NCBI GenBank assembly: GCA_025454815.1
Contig: JALONR010000018.1
Coordinates: 1 to 55,598 of the forward strand
Origin: Bacteroidales bacterium
GTDB lineage: Bacteria; Bacteroidota; Bacteroidia; Bacteroidales; VadinHA17
Direction of reading: 5' to 3'
Length of the DNA: 55,598 nt
The translations under genes and the position numbers were made by a program. Shown piece after piece: positions 41,944 through 51,110 of this stretch. The first letter of the stretch is position 1, and each line of letters begins with the position of its first letter. The notes beneath the pieces are model-generated. The model was not told the DNA's origin. It searched no databases and was given only the letters and a program-made list of their open reading frames with translations.

Positions 41944-44688
41944 ATGAAAGGAAACATCAGTTTCTTCATGAGGCCGCTGGCCGCAGCGGTTGCAATAATA
42001 ATCTCCTTTTCCTGTACACGATTCTCGGGCAACGGCTATTCATCTGCCTGGGAAAAATACCCTGACAGCCGCTGGGCGGGACCTGACCTGTGGGCCAACA
42101 GGCTTGCCGACTGGGAGGTCAGGGATGGCAGGCTGGCCTGTACCTCAGACCTCCCGTTCCGGACCGTTCATCTCATGACCCGGAGAACAGGCCCTGAAGA
42201 AGGAAACCTGATGACCCTTGTAAACATCCACAGGGAAAAAAGTACCGCTGCCGGCCCATCAGATGACACCGGTGCAGGTTTGACAGCAGGTACAAGAGCG
42301 GCAGGAGATGCCAGGGAGGCGGCAGATGCAAAAGAGGCTGCAGGTATTATGCTCGGAGCTGGACCCGGGCTTGATTACCGGGCTGCCAGCCTGATCTTTC
42401 ACTCCTGGGGTGAGGGAGCAGGGCTCTTCATTGGCATTGACGGCGAGGGAAAGGCTTTCGTCCGTGACATGGAGAAGGAGAATGACTATCCGGCATATGC
42501 CGCCCTGGGGTGGAAGGACTGGAGCGAGGCAATACTTAAGATTACCGCAGAAAAAGATGCCGGCGGAGAGAGTCGCCTGACTGTCCGGGCTGTTGATCCT
42601 GAAACCCGGAGGGTCATCTCTGAAGTAAGAGACATTATTGTGGAGACGGAACGGCTTACGGGAAACATTGCTCTTGTTGCACATCATGACAGGCACGGAG
42701 AACAGGGAAACAGCTTCTCCTTTGACCACTGGCGGGTAAGAGGCTCTCGCCTTCAGCGCTTCAGGGAGAGAAGCACCGGGCCGATTGTGACTGCCCAGTA
42801 TACCCTCTCCGGGGGAATACTGAAAATGACTGCCCAGCTGATGCCGGTGACCCGTGAATTATGTGATTCCGTCGAACTTCAGTTTACCGATGAGGGCAGA
42901 TGGCAGAGAGTTGCCATGGCACCCGTAGATACCCCGTCATACACGGCTACCTTCAGGCTTGAGGGTATCACCGGCAGCCAGGACAGGCCCTACAGGCTGA
43001 TGGCGCACTACAGCTTCGGGAATGCCGCCGTAAACAGCCTTTCCGGCACCGTGAAACATGACCCAGTTGACAGGCAGGAGATAGTGCTGTTGTCGCTCTC
43101 ATGCATTGAGCAGGTGATAAAGCCCGATCCGAAGCGGTGGGCAGGAATTGATGCAGGATATTTCCCGTTCGAATGGGCTGTCCTTTACCCTCATGTACGG
43201 ATGACTTCCAACCTTAAGAAGCACAGGCCGGATCTGCTTTTCTTTGCCGGTGACCAGGTATATGAGGGAGCCTCCCCGACTGCTGCGGTATTCGGCAAGG
43301 GGGCATTTGAGGATTATCTTTATAAATGGTATCTCTGGTGCATCACCTACCGTGATCTGACCACAAACATCCCCTCGGTGACCATTCCGGATGACCATGA
43401 CGTATACCACGGTAACCTGTGGGGTTGCGGAGGCAGACCCACACCCCCGGGCCTTGAAGGTGCAGCCGCACAGGATGCCGGTGGCTATAAGATGTCTCCC
43501 CGCTTTGTGAATATGGTCCAGAAGACACAGACCAGCCACCTCCCTGACCCGGCTGATCCCCTTCCTGCTGAACAGGGCATATCGGTTTACTTCACCGAAT
43601 GCAATGTGGGAGGAGTGAGTCTTGCCGTGATTGAGGACCGCAAGTTCAAGTCGGCCCCGGCGGAACTGCTGCCTGATGCGATGATAATCAACGGCTGGCC
43701 ACAAAATCCCCGCTGGAATCCCTCGAGATATGCAGATGCTGAAGGGGCCTCCCTGCTAGGAGAACGCCAGGAAGCCTTCCTGAAGGATTGGGTTGATGAC
43801 TGGAGCGGAGGAGCATGGATGAAGGCAGTCCTCTCCCAGACACTGTGGTCATGCCTTGCCACCCTTCCTGATTCGGCAACAAGTGACGCCATCGTCCCCT
43901 TCCTTGAAATACCTGATTCAGGGCTGTACGTGAAGGGTGACCGCATTGTGGCTGACTTTGATTCCGACGGGTGGCCGCAGAGCGGCCGGAACAGCGCATT
44001 AAAAACCATAAGGAAGGGATTTGCACTCCATGTCTCCGGTGACCAGCACCTGCCCTCAACCATAAGGTACGGCACAGACCAGTGGAACGATGCCGGGTAT
44101 GCCATTGTCTCACCGGCATCCGGAAATATATTTCCCAGGAGATGGTTCCCTCCGGAACCGGGAAGGAACAGGGCCGACAGCACACCTGAATATACCGGGG
44201 AATTCAGTGACGGCTTCGGGAACAAAATGACTGTCGTCGCCGTTGCAAATCCCCGCAAAAGCAAAGTTTACCCTGAGCGTCAGAATGAGCTCGTAACAGG
44301 CTACAGCGCCATCACCTTCCACAGGGAAACACGCGAGATAGTCCTGGCCAACTGGCCCGGTTATGCTGACCCGGCAAAGGATAAACCATTCCCTGGGTGG
44401 CCTGTGACAATCAAACAGTCTGACAATTACGGCAGGAAAATAACCGGGTGGCTTCCTGAAATCGAAACACAGGGTCTCAGTGACCCGGTGATCAGGATCG
44501 TCAGCGAGGGCACCGGCGAGCTGGTTTACAGCCTCCGCATAAAGGGAACTAAATTCCAGCCGGGAGTCTTTACATACGGGACCTATTCAATTGAAGCAGG
44601 GGACCCGGACCGCGGACTCTGGCAAAAAATTGAGGGGATCCATGCATGGACATCCCCTCAACGTGAACCTGTTGTATTGTATTTTTAA
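41944..44688 (+). CDS. PhoD-like metallophosphatase lipoprotein
   Basis: Predicted exported phosphatase or phosphodiesterase of 914 residues. The signal peptide ends in a plausible lipobox (ISFSC). After an N-terminal beta domain comes the PhoD-like catalytic region: LLFFAGDQVYEG (metal-ligand Asp), VTIPDDHDVYHGNLWGCGG (HD ligands), LAVIEDRKFKSAP and FALHVSGDQHLPSTIRYG (His ligands). An Ala/Gly-rich low-complexity stretch (about 105-145, DAREAADAKEAAG) interrupts the beta domain. It starts 7 bp after the biotin carrier gene, so it may ride on that operon although functionally unrelated. The substrate is unknown. Confidence 0.88.
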   Translation: MKGNISFFMRPLAAAVAIIISFSCTRFSGNGYSSAWEKYPDSRWAGPDLWANRLADWEVRDGRLACTSDLPFRTVHLMTRRTGPEEGNLMTLVNIHREKSTAAGPSDDTGAGLTAGTRAAGDAREAADAKEAAGIMLGAGPGLDYRAASLIFHSWGEGAGLFIGIDGEGKAFVRDMEKENDYPAYAALGWKDWSEAILKITAEKDAGGESRLTVRAVDPETRRVISEVRDIIVETERLTGNIALVAHHDRHGEQGNSFSFDHWRVRGSRLQRFRERSTGPIVTAQYTLSGGILKMTAQLMPVTRELCDSVELQFTDEGRWQRVAMAPVDTPSYTATFRLEGITGSQDRPYRLMAHYSFGNAAVNSLSGTVKHDPVDRQEIVLLSLSCIEQVIKPDPKRWAGIDAGYFPFEWAVLYPHVRMTSNLKKHRPDLLFFAGDQVYEGASPTAAVFGKGAFEDYLYKWYLWCITYRDLTTNIPSVTIPDDHDVYHGNLWGCGGRPTPPGLEGAAAQDAGGYKMSPRFVNMVQKTQTSHLPDPADPLPAEQGISVYFTECNVGGVSLAVIEDRKFKSAPAELLPDAMIINGWPQNPRWNPSRYADAEGASLLGERQEAFLKDWVDDWSGGAWMKAVLSQTLWSCLATLPDSATSDAIVPFLEIPDSGLYVKGDRIVADFDSDGWPQSGRNSALKTIRKGFALHVSGDQHLPSTIRYGTDQWNDAGYAIVSPASGNIFPRRWFPPEPGRNRADSTPEYTGEFSDGFGNKMTVVAVANPRKSKVYPERQNELVTGYSAITFHRETREIVLANWPGYADPAKDKPFPGWPVTIKQSDNYGRKITGWLPEIETQGLSDPVIRIVSEGTGELVYSLRIKGTKFQPGVFTYGTYSIEAGDPDRGLWQKIEGIHAWTSPQREPVVLYF

Positions 44689-44704
44689 TCAGCAGCCTGC
44701 TCTT

Positions 44705-46162
44705 CTATGCTTTCGGAGCATTTTTTAGGGTGGCTACCAGGAAATCCCAGAATTTTCCGACTGTTGAAATTTCAACCTTCTCGTCCGGACTGTGCGGGTA
44801 ACGGATGGTAGGTCCGAAGCTGATGGAATCAAGCTTCGGATAGACGCCCATTATGATTCCGCATTCAAGTCCTGCATGGATGGCCTTTATCTCGGGTATC
44901 CTGCCGTATAGTTTATTATAGGTATCCTTCATCGTAACCAGTATGGCGCTGTCCATGTTGGGCTTCCATCCCGGATAACTACCTGAAAGTTCCACATCAC
45001 AGCCGGCAAGCTGGAACCCGGCAGCTATCTTCCACGCAGTGGCTTCCTTGGCTGTCTCAACAGAGCTCCTGCAGAGACAGAACGACTCGAACCTGCCATT
45101 TCCGATCCTTACAATGGACAGGTTGTTGGATGTCTCAACCACTCCCGGCATGCTGGCACTCATTCTCTGAACCCCGTTGGGGCATACATAGACACCCCTT
45201 ATGATGCGGTACTGGTCAGCCTCATTCATAACCTTTGCAGGGGCTTCTGAAACCTTGAAGAGGAACTTGATGTCCGGATCCACCTCCTTGAATTCAGCCC
45301 TGTACATCTTCTCGTAACCCTTCATGAACTTTTCAAACTGGGCTTTCCTGATGGTGGGTATAATTATCGTTGCAAAGGCTTCACGCGGTATGGCGTTTCT
45401 CAGATCTCCCCCGCTGTAGTCTGCTATGCGCATCCCAAAGTCGTGCTCAGCCTGCTGGAAGAACCTGAACATAAGCTTGTTGGCATTTCCCTTGCCCAGG
45501 TGAATATCGAGTCCTGAATGGCCGCCCTTCAAACCCTTGAGAGTCAGCTTGTATGCCGTCACGCCGGCAGGTGTCGTCTCCTGCTTGTAGCTGCGTGAAG
45601 CGCCAACATCTATTCCTCCGGCGCAACCCACATAGAGTTCTCCTTCATCCTCGGAGTCCATATTGATAAGGATTTCTCCTTTCAGAACACCCTTTTTAAG
45701 ATTCTTTGCTCCGGTCATACCTGTCTCCTCGTCCACTGTGAAGAGGGCTTCAACAGGCCCGTGTGTCAGCTTCGGGTCTGTCAGCACTGCCATTGCCGCA
45801 GCAACGCCCATACCATTGTCAGCGCCGAGGGTTGTCCCCTTTGCCTTCACCCATCCCTGGTCGATATAGGTCTCGATGGGATCCTTTTCGAAATCAAACT
45901 TCTTGTCTGAATTCTTCTGGGGCACCATGTCAAGGTGAGCCTGGAGGATTATTCCCTTGCGGTTTTCCAGTCCTTTTGTGGCAGGTTTGCGTATGATCAC
46001 ATTGCCGGTTTTGTCGACAATGGTCTCAAGGCCATGCTCCTGTCCGAACTTTTTCATGTACTCCGTCATCCTGTGCTCCTTCTTGGAGGGACGCGGTATC
46101 TGTGTTATTTCATAGAAATACTTCCACAGCAGCTTCGGTTCAAGATTTTTAATTTCGCTCAT
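44705..46162 (-). CDS. pepD: Aminoacyl-histidine dipeptidase (M20)
   Basis: Cytoplasmic dinuclear-zinc peptidase that cleaves Xaa-His (carnosine-like) and other dipeptides. The 485-residue protein shows the M20/PepD ligands: ILQAHLDMVPQ (His, Asp), GTTLGADNGMGVAAAMA (bridging Asp), VDEETGMTGA (catalytic and metal Glu), INMDSEDEGELYVGCAGG and, near the end, IHAGLECGI and PHSPDEKVEI (His). Length is normal. It starts 17 bp after the stop of the MFS carrier on the same strand, an arrangement consistent with dipeptide uptake followed by cleavage. Confidence 0.94.
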   Translation of the reverse strand: MSEIKNLEPKLLWKYFYEITQIPRPSKKEHRMTEYMKKFGQEHGLETIVDKTGNVIIRKPATKGLENRKGIILQAHLDMVPQKNSDKKFDFEKDPIETYIDQGWVKAKGTTLGADNGMGVAAAMAVLTDPKLTHGPVEALFTVDEETGMTGAKNLKKGVLKGEILINMDSEDEGELYVGCAGGIDVGASRSYKQETTPAGVTAYKLTLKGLKGGHSGLDIHLGKGNANKLMFRFFQQAEHDFGMRIADYSGGDLRNAIPREAFATIIIPTIRKAQFEKFMKGYEKMYRAEFKEVDPDIKFLFKVSEAPAKVMNEADQYRIIRGVYVCPNGVQRMSASMPGVVETSNNLSIVRIGNGRFESFCLCRSSVETAKEATAWKIAAGFQLAGCDVELSGSYPGWKPNMDSAILVTMKDTYNKLYGRIPEIKAIHAGLECGIIMGVYPKLDSISFGPTIRYPHSPDEKVEISTVGKFWDFLVATLKNAPKA

Positions 46163-46179
46163 AGCTATTCAGTTTTTGA

Positions 46180-47562
46180 TTACTCTTTAACAATATTGGG
46201 CATCTCCAGTCCGTACCCCTTCTTCCTGTCCTCTGCTTTCAGCAGGAAGCCAAACAGAATGGCCAGTATTCCAAGTGAAGTGAATATCATCATGGGAATC
46301 TGGTAGTTATATGTTGGCACCGAGATACCGTCAATCATTCGTGATCCGGTGATGCAATACTTGTCAAGCACCCAGCCGATGAGCATAGGCACTCCCATGA
46401 GACCCCAGTTCTGTACCCAGAAGATAAGCGCATATGCTGTCCCAAGCTGCTTCATTGGTATAATTTTGGGAACAGATGGCCACATGGCTGAAGGAACAAG
46501 AGAAAATCCTATTCCAAGGATGATGATGAGGAGTACTGCCTGCCAGGGTTTATTGAACAATGGAATGGAAAACATGGCATGGACGAAGATCAGGAGGACA
46601 GCCCCGATGATCATGATTGTTGCCCCCTTCCCTTTCCTGTCATACAGGTTGCCGAAGAAAGGAGTCAGGACCATTGTTCCCAGCGGCAGCAGGGATGGAA
46701 TTATTCCGGCAGTGGCAGGGTCTACGCCAAACTTATTGACCATCAGGTCAGATGCATACTTCAGGAACGGAAAGACGGCTGAATAGAAGAGAACACAAAG
46801 TATAGCAATAAACCACCATCCCCTGTTTCTGAGGATGAATCCTATGTCCTTTAGCTGGAAACTCTCCTCCGCCTCCATGACCATCCCCTTGTCTGCTTCT
46901 GCAATTGAGGCGTCAAGCCTCTTGTCCATTCCGCAGTAGATAAAGAACGCTATCATACCTATACAGAGAAGGATAAGCGCCATAAGGATCGGCATTGATA
47001 CGTGTCCCATTGCTTTGGCTATGGGGGCTGAAGTCTGAAGTGCAAGCATGGTACCGAGCCTTGCTGTCGCCATCTCAAGTCCCATCGCAAGAGCCAGTTC
47101 CTTGCCCCTGAACCACTTCACAATGATTTTTGAAACCGTGATGCCTGCTGTCTCAACCCCTACCCCGAAGAGCGCAAAACCGAGGCTTGCTACGAGGACC
47201 TGTGTCTTCATCCCGAAAAGCATCTGCCCGTCAAGCATATTGGTTGATACTGCCCAGTACTTGATAGCTGTACCGGCTACCATCAGGAGAGTGGCCATCT
47301 TCCCTGTGAAGCGAACCCCCATCTTGTCAAGAATTATGCCTCCGAGTATAAGCATAAGAAGAAACACGTTAAACCAGCCATAGGCACCGGTAAATGTTCC
47401 ATATTCGCTGCTTGACCATGAAAGCTGTTGTTCAAGCAAAGTCTTCAGCGGAGCCATAACGTCAGTCAGGTAGTAACCGCACAACATGGTGAATGCAACC
47501 ACCACCAGGGCAGTCCACCTTGCTGCCTTCGAGTCAGCAAGGGTCTTTCTAATTTTTTCCAT
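46180..47562 (-). CDS. MFS transporter, possible dipeptide carrier
   Basis: A 460-residue inner-membrane carrier with 12 predicted helices of the major facilitator superfamily. Typical segments are GGIILDKMGVRFTGKMATLLMVAGT (A-loop between helices 2 and 3), a central hydrophilic loop around DKRLDASIAEADKGMVMEAEESF, and FFGNLYDRKGKGATIMIIGA. Overall it resembles the MFSD1-like/OFA-type branch, some of which move dipeptides. It precedes pepD by 17 bp, supporting a dipeptide substrate, though that is inference from neighbourhood. Confidence 0.85.
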   Translation of the reverse strand: MEKIRKTLADSKAARWTALVVVAFTMLCGYYLTDVMAPLKTLLEQQLSWSSSEYGTFTGAYGWFNVFLLMLILGGIILDKMGVRFTGKMATLLMVAGTAIKYWAVSTNMLDGQMLFGMKTQVLVASLGFALFGVGVETAGITVSKIIVKWFRGKELALAMGLEMATARLGTMLALQTSAPIAKAMGHVSMPILMALILLCIGMIAFFIYCGMDKRLDASIAEADKGMVMEAEESFQLKDIGFILRNRGWWFIAILCVLFYSAVFPFLKYASDLMVNKFGVDPATAGIIPSLLPLGTMVLTPFFGNLYDRKGKGATIMIIGAVLLIFVHAMFSIPLFNKPWQAVLLIIILGIGFSLVPSAMWPSVPKIIPMKQLGTAYALIFWVQNWGLMGVPMLIGWVLDKYCITGSRMIDGISVPTYNYQIPMMIFTSLGILAILFGFLLKAEDRKKGYGLEMPNIVKE

Positions 47563-47742
47563 TTTCAGAGTTAGTGTTTAATGAAAAATACATGGTCCGT
47601 AAATGTATAAAAAAAACGTTCCACAAATTGTATCAAAAAAACATGAGCCTGAACTTTGTGGCACAATTTTGGTTATTCTTGCGAATGACTAATTTTGTGC
47701 AATTATTTTAAAACACTGAACCAAAATTATTAAGATTCACAT

Positions 47743-48264
47743 ATGAAGAGACTGATAATTGTATTGTTGCTTTCTGTTCCTGCCATATTTGTTTCAGCCC
47801 AGGAAAACGCAGTTAAATGGTACTCGATAGAGGAAGCCGTGGCTATGGCCAAAACAAATCCCAGACCGATCTTCGTTGACGCCTATACTGACTGGTGCGG
47901 GTGGTGCAAGAAGCTCGACAAGGATACATTTTCCAACCCGGTCATTGCCGAAATACTGAACACAAAATACTATGCTGTGAAATTCGATGCCGAAGGGAAA
48001 GAACCTGTCACATTCCAGGGAAGGAAATTCGTAAATGACGGAAGCCTGGGCAAGACCCATCAGCTGGCATATGCACTGCTGCAGGGGAAACTGGGTTATC
48101 CTACCGTAGTATTCCTGACGGCGAACAGCGAACTCATTACTCCCGTCTCCGGATACAAGACTCCCGTTCAGATTGAACCGATGCTGCATTATTTTGCCGG
48201 GACAAGCTGGCAGAAGCAGGGTTACGAGGATTTCCTTAAAACATTCCAGGGCAAGGTACAATAG
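47743..48264 (+). CDS. Exported thioredoxin-fold protein
   Basis: A periplasmic thiol-disulfide protein of 173 residues. A signal peptide (about 1-19, ending VSAQ) precedes a thioredoxin fold with active site WCGWC (C52, C55) in VDAYTDWCGWCKKLDKDTFSNPVIAE. The cis-Pro loop GYPTVVFLTANSE is also present. This resembles the DUF255/thioredoxin_7 type that reduces or isomerises periplasmic disulfides. It stands alone, divergent from the MFS-pepD pair, so a specific client is not indicated. Confidence 0.9.
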   Translation: MKRLIIVLLLSVPAIFVSAQENAVKWYSIEEAVAMAKTNPRPIFVDAYTDWCGWCKKLDKDTFSNPVIAEILNTKYYAVKFDAEGKEPVTFQGRKFVNDGSLGKTHQLAYALLQGKLGYPTVVFLTANSELITPVSGYKTPVQIEPMLHYFAGTSWQKQGYEDFLKTFQGKVQ

Positions 48265-48337
48265 GTTTGCAGCCCCCCGACCCGGATCATGCCCGGGAAA
48301 ACAATCAGCCAGTATTTACATCCAAGGAGACCAGTAA

Positions 48338-48892
48338 ATGATACCCGAATTAGCCCAGACACCATACCAGATTACCCCGCAGCTTGAGGATGCCATGGGG
48401 ACCACTCTTAAATATGTCAACCGCAAGGTAAAACCTTCATCAAGCATGCTTGATGTGGGTCAGAGAAATCCGCTCACTGAACTTCTCGAGAAGGGAAACC
48501 TGAACCTTAAAATAGAAAACACCGAGGGAGATCTTGACGTTTTCAACCTCAAGGATGACGTAAAATATGACTACATCCTCTACAGCCATACCATCGAACA
48601 CCAGTTCAATCCCCTGCATACCCTCCTGGAGCTCAGAAAGGTAATGACCGCCGAAACAAGGATGTTCGTAATCCTTCCCCGCAGGGGCAAGCTCCTGTGG
48701 TGCAAGGGGCACTTCCATGAAATAGACGATTACAGGATGAAACTCCTGCTTGACAGGGCCGGGCTTGACATTCTCAGCCTCGAACTCCATAAGGCATGGA
48801 GGCCGTGGTATTTCTACCTCACCGGTTTTAAGCCTGTCCTCAGGCTGTTTTTTGAGTTCAATGCATACTACGAGGTGAGGCTAAAACCCTAA
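48338..48892 (+). CDS. SAM-dependent methyltransferase-like protein
   Basis: A 184-residue protein with a class I methyltransferase layout: SSMLDVGQRNPLTELLE stands for motif I but lacks the usual GxGxG, IENTEGDLDVFNL gives the acidic loop, and YDYILYSHTIEHQFNPLHTLLELRKVMTAETRMFVILP matches motif IV and the following strand. The weak glycine motif may mean low or no SAM binding. It precedes the GT4 gene by 13 bp, suggesting a paired role in surface sugar modification. Substrate unknown. Confidence 0.72.
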   Translation: MIPELAQTPYQITPQLEDAMGTTLKYVNRKVKPSSSMLDVGQRNPLTELLEKGNLNLKIENTEGDLDVFNLKDDVKYDYILYSHTIEHQFNPLHTLLELRKVMTAETRMFVILPRRGKLLWCKGHFHEIDDYRMKLLLDRAGLDILSLELHKAWRPWYFYLTGFKPVLRLFFEFNAYYEVRLKP

Positions 48893-48905
48893 CCGTACAG
48901 ATCAG

Positions 48906-49970
48906 GTGAAGGATAAAGTTCTGTTCATATTCCCCGGGAAATCTGCTTTCATCAACAAGGATATCGGCATTCTCTCCCGGAGATATGACGTTATCACTCC
49001 TGACCATACCTGGGAAAACAAGAAAAGCACCCCTCTGAATTTCCTTAAACAGCTGCTTTTTCTTATCCGGAACCTGAAAGGATCGAAGGCTGTTTTCGTC
49101 ATGTTCGGCGGATACTGGTCGCTCCTTCCTGCCCTCTCCGGCCGTTTTACCGGAATACCTGTTTACATAATTCCCGGCGGCACTGACTGTGTCTCCTTTC
49201 CGTCACTTGGGTACGGCAGCCTGCGCAAACCGTTGATGCGGACATTCATAAAATGGTCTTTCAGTCTCTGCACCGAATTGCTGCCGGTTCACCAGTCGCT
49301 GGTAATGTCTGATTATGACTACCATCCCGGGTCAGATTACAGGAAACAGGGATTCATGTATTTTTTTCCGAAGCTGCGTACACCTTACAGGGTAATACAC
49401 AACGGCTTTGACCCTGAGTTTTTCAAGGGTGATCCTGGTGCCAAGAAAGCCGGCAGTTTCATTGCTGTGGCACCGGTAGGCAACATGATGCGTGTCCGCG
49501 TCAAGGGGGTGGACCTGGTGATCGGGCTTGCCAGGCGGTTTCCGCACTGCTCATTCACAATTGTCGGCGTTTCCGGGGAAGTCTCAGCGCAGCTGGGCCC
49601 TCTCCCTTCAAATCTGAGGCTCCTGGAGTGGCTTCCCCAGGAAAAATTCATCGGCCTGCTGGAAGAGAGCCTGTATGTTCTTCAGCTTTCAATATCTGAA
49701 GGGTTTCCGAATGCACTGTGCGAGGCCATGCTTTGCCACTGCATCCCGATAGGATCATCTGTAGGTCCGATACCTGATATCATTGGTGATACGGGTTACC
49801 TGATCGACAAACCGGATCAGGATTATCTTTCCTCCAGGATAGGTGAAATACTCGCCGCCGACCCGACCACCCGACGAAGGATGGGATCAGAGGCCAGGGA
49901 GAGGGTGGCTTCCTTGTTTCACATTAACAGAAGGGAAAAGGCTTTCCTGGACCTCCTGGAGACTCCTTAA
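48906..49970 (+). CDS. Group 1 (GT4-type) glycosyltransferase
   Basis: Transfers a nucleotide-sugar residue, probably to a surface glycan. The 354-residue protein starts with GTG (VKDKVLFIFPGKSAF), since no ATG lies before the first Rossmann strand. It shows a GT-B fold with PVYIIPGGTDC at the N-domain end and the C-terminal EX7E motif in SISEGFPNALCEAMLCHCIPIGSSVGPIPDIIGDTGYLI. It follows the methyltransferase-like gene by 13 bp and ends 9 bp from the convergent DUF4831 gene. No polysaccharide cluster surrounds it. Confidence 0.88.
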   Translation: MKDKVLFIFPGKSAFINKDIGILSRRYDVITPDHTWENKKSTPLNFLKQLLFLIRNLKGSKAVFVMFGGYWSLLPALSGRFTGIPVYIIPGGTDCVSFPSLGYGSLRKPLMRTFIKWSFSLCTELLPVHQSLVMSDYDYHPGSDYRKQGFMYFFPKLRTPYRVIHNGFDPEFFKGDPGAKKAGSFIAVAPVGNMMRVRVKGVDLVIGLARRFPHCSFTIVGVSGEVSAQLGPLPSNLRLLEWLPQEKFIGLLEESLYVLQLSISEGFPNALCEAMLCHCIPIGSSVGPIPDIIGDTGYLIDKPDQDYLSSRIGEILAADPTTRRRMGSEARERVASLFHINRREKAFLDLLETP

Positions 49971-49979
49971 AATTATATC

Positions 49980-51101
49980 CTACCTGCCGATAATGAAATT
50001 TGCCGGAAGAGCCACGGTGTTTCCAAACTGGTAAATCAGCTTGCGGGCAGTGCAAAGCTTTTCATCACCAAGAGTGACGGTTATTTCAGCAACATCGGGA
50101 ACCCTGTAGTACAGCCTGTCAGTAAGGGCAAGATCCTTCTGTGAAGTAACCGGCCTGACAACAAGGTTCAGTTCCCTCGTCTTGCCGGATGGAACAATTT
50201 CCATCACAACAGGCCGGCCCGGACCTTCTGGTGACTCGGTCAAGCCCATGGTTTCTGAGAAGCTGAACAGTACAGTCTTTTTTCCGGCCATTGCGAGGTC
50301 AGGGGTAACCCAGAACCGGAAATGCTTTGTTTCAGTCCACGATTTCCCTGCAAACAGAGCCGTGTATTCCCTCTCAAGCCTGTTGATCTCATCGATGGCT
50401 GCCCCGTCCTGAGGAAAGATGTTGGTCTCACCCGTCAGTATCATGTGCCTTCCCTCACGCAGTTCCATAAGCCTGTCGGCAGCCTCCCGGGCCTCCTCCT
50501 CCAGGGTCATTCCCTTTTTTCTCTGGACAAGGTAGGGAACCCTGATGAAGGCAGTATCAGCCTTTACAACCCGGTATGCCGTGTCAGTACGGGTAGAGAC
50601 ATATTCATAGGCCCCCCTGTCAGGGAACAATAATCCTGAATAATCGCTGCCGTCTGTGAGTCCGGAATGTGCTGTGCGGCCGTACACTTCCGGATTGATA
50701 TCAAGTACCAGACCGCTCTTCCGGAGTGCCAGCATATTCGTCTGCATCAGTGTTGTTCCCTGGATTATATAAAACTTTGAAGGGTCAAGCTCCTCCACGG
50801 TATTCAGCCTTACATCGGTCAGGCTCCATGATTCATTCTCCGCCGTGATGACCCTGTCAAGTCCGATCATATCACCTGCGTGGGCGGCAAAGGGGCCCGG
50901 CACTTCAGTTCTTTTCACGGCAATGATTTCGAACTCGAGTACCGTAAGCGGAAGAGCATAAACCAGGCTGCCGTCGGTCAGGGGTACGCTGTCGCCAAGC
51001 GGAAGCACCTTAGTGTCATCCGCACTCTTGCCGGTGAACACCGAGCAACCCGCAGTCACCAGTGTAAGTAGAGTAAGTAGTATGAATATCTGTCTGTTCA
51101 T
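49980..51101 (-). CDS. DUF4831 family lipoprotein
   Basis: An exported lipoprotein typical of Bacteroidota, function unknown. The ATG at 51101 gives MNRQIFILLTLLTLVTAGCSVF with lipobox TAGC; the frame's upstream ATG at 51110 adds three residues. The mature part (373 residues in all) contains the DUF4831 features GSLVYALPLTVLEFEIIAVK and RTDTAYRVVKADTAFIRVP, with ADRLMELREGRHMILTGETN. The gene directly follows nnr, almost touching its stop, so the two are co-transcribed. It does not explain the NAD(P)HX repair role of its neighbour. Confidence 0.82.
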   Translation of the reverse strand: MNRQIFILLTLLTLVTAGCSVFTGKSADDTKVLPLGDSVPLTDGSLVYALPLTVLEFEIIAVKRTEVPGPFAAHAGDMIGLDRVITAENESWSLTDVRLNTVEELDPSKFYIIQGTTLMQTNMLALRKSGLVLDINPEVYGRTAHSGLTDGSDYSGLLFPDRGAYEYVSTRTDTAYRVVKADTAFIRVPYLVQRKKGMTLEEEAREAADRLMELREGRHMILTGETNIFPQDGAAIDEINRLEREYTALFAGKSWTETKHFRFWVTPDLAMAGKKTVLFSFSETMGLTESPEGPGRPVVMEIVPSGKTRELNLVVRPVTSQKDLALTDRLYYRVPDVAEITVTLGDEKLCTARKLIYQFGNTVALPANFIIGR

Positions 51102-51110
51102 GTCAACCAT

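Noticed and set aside
43099..44264. Antisense open frames inside the PhoD-like gene
   Set aside because: These are by-products of GC-rich codon use; no start signal, family match or spacing supports them.
47661..47700. GCACAA/TTGTGC inverted repeat upstream of the exported thioredoxin gene
   Set aside because: Six-base arms with a 28-base spacer in A/T-rich DNA; chance is likely.
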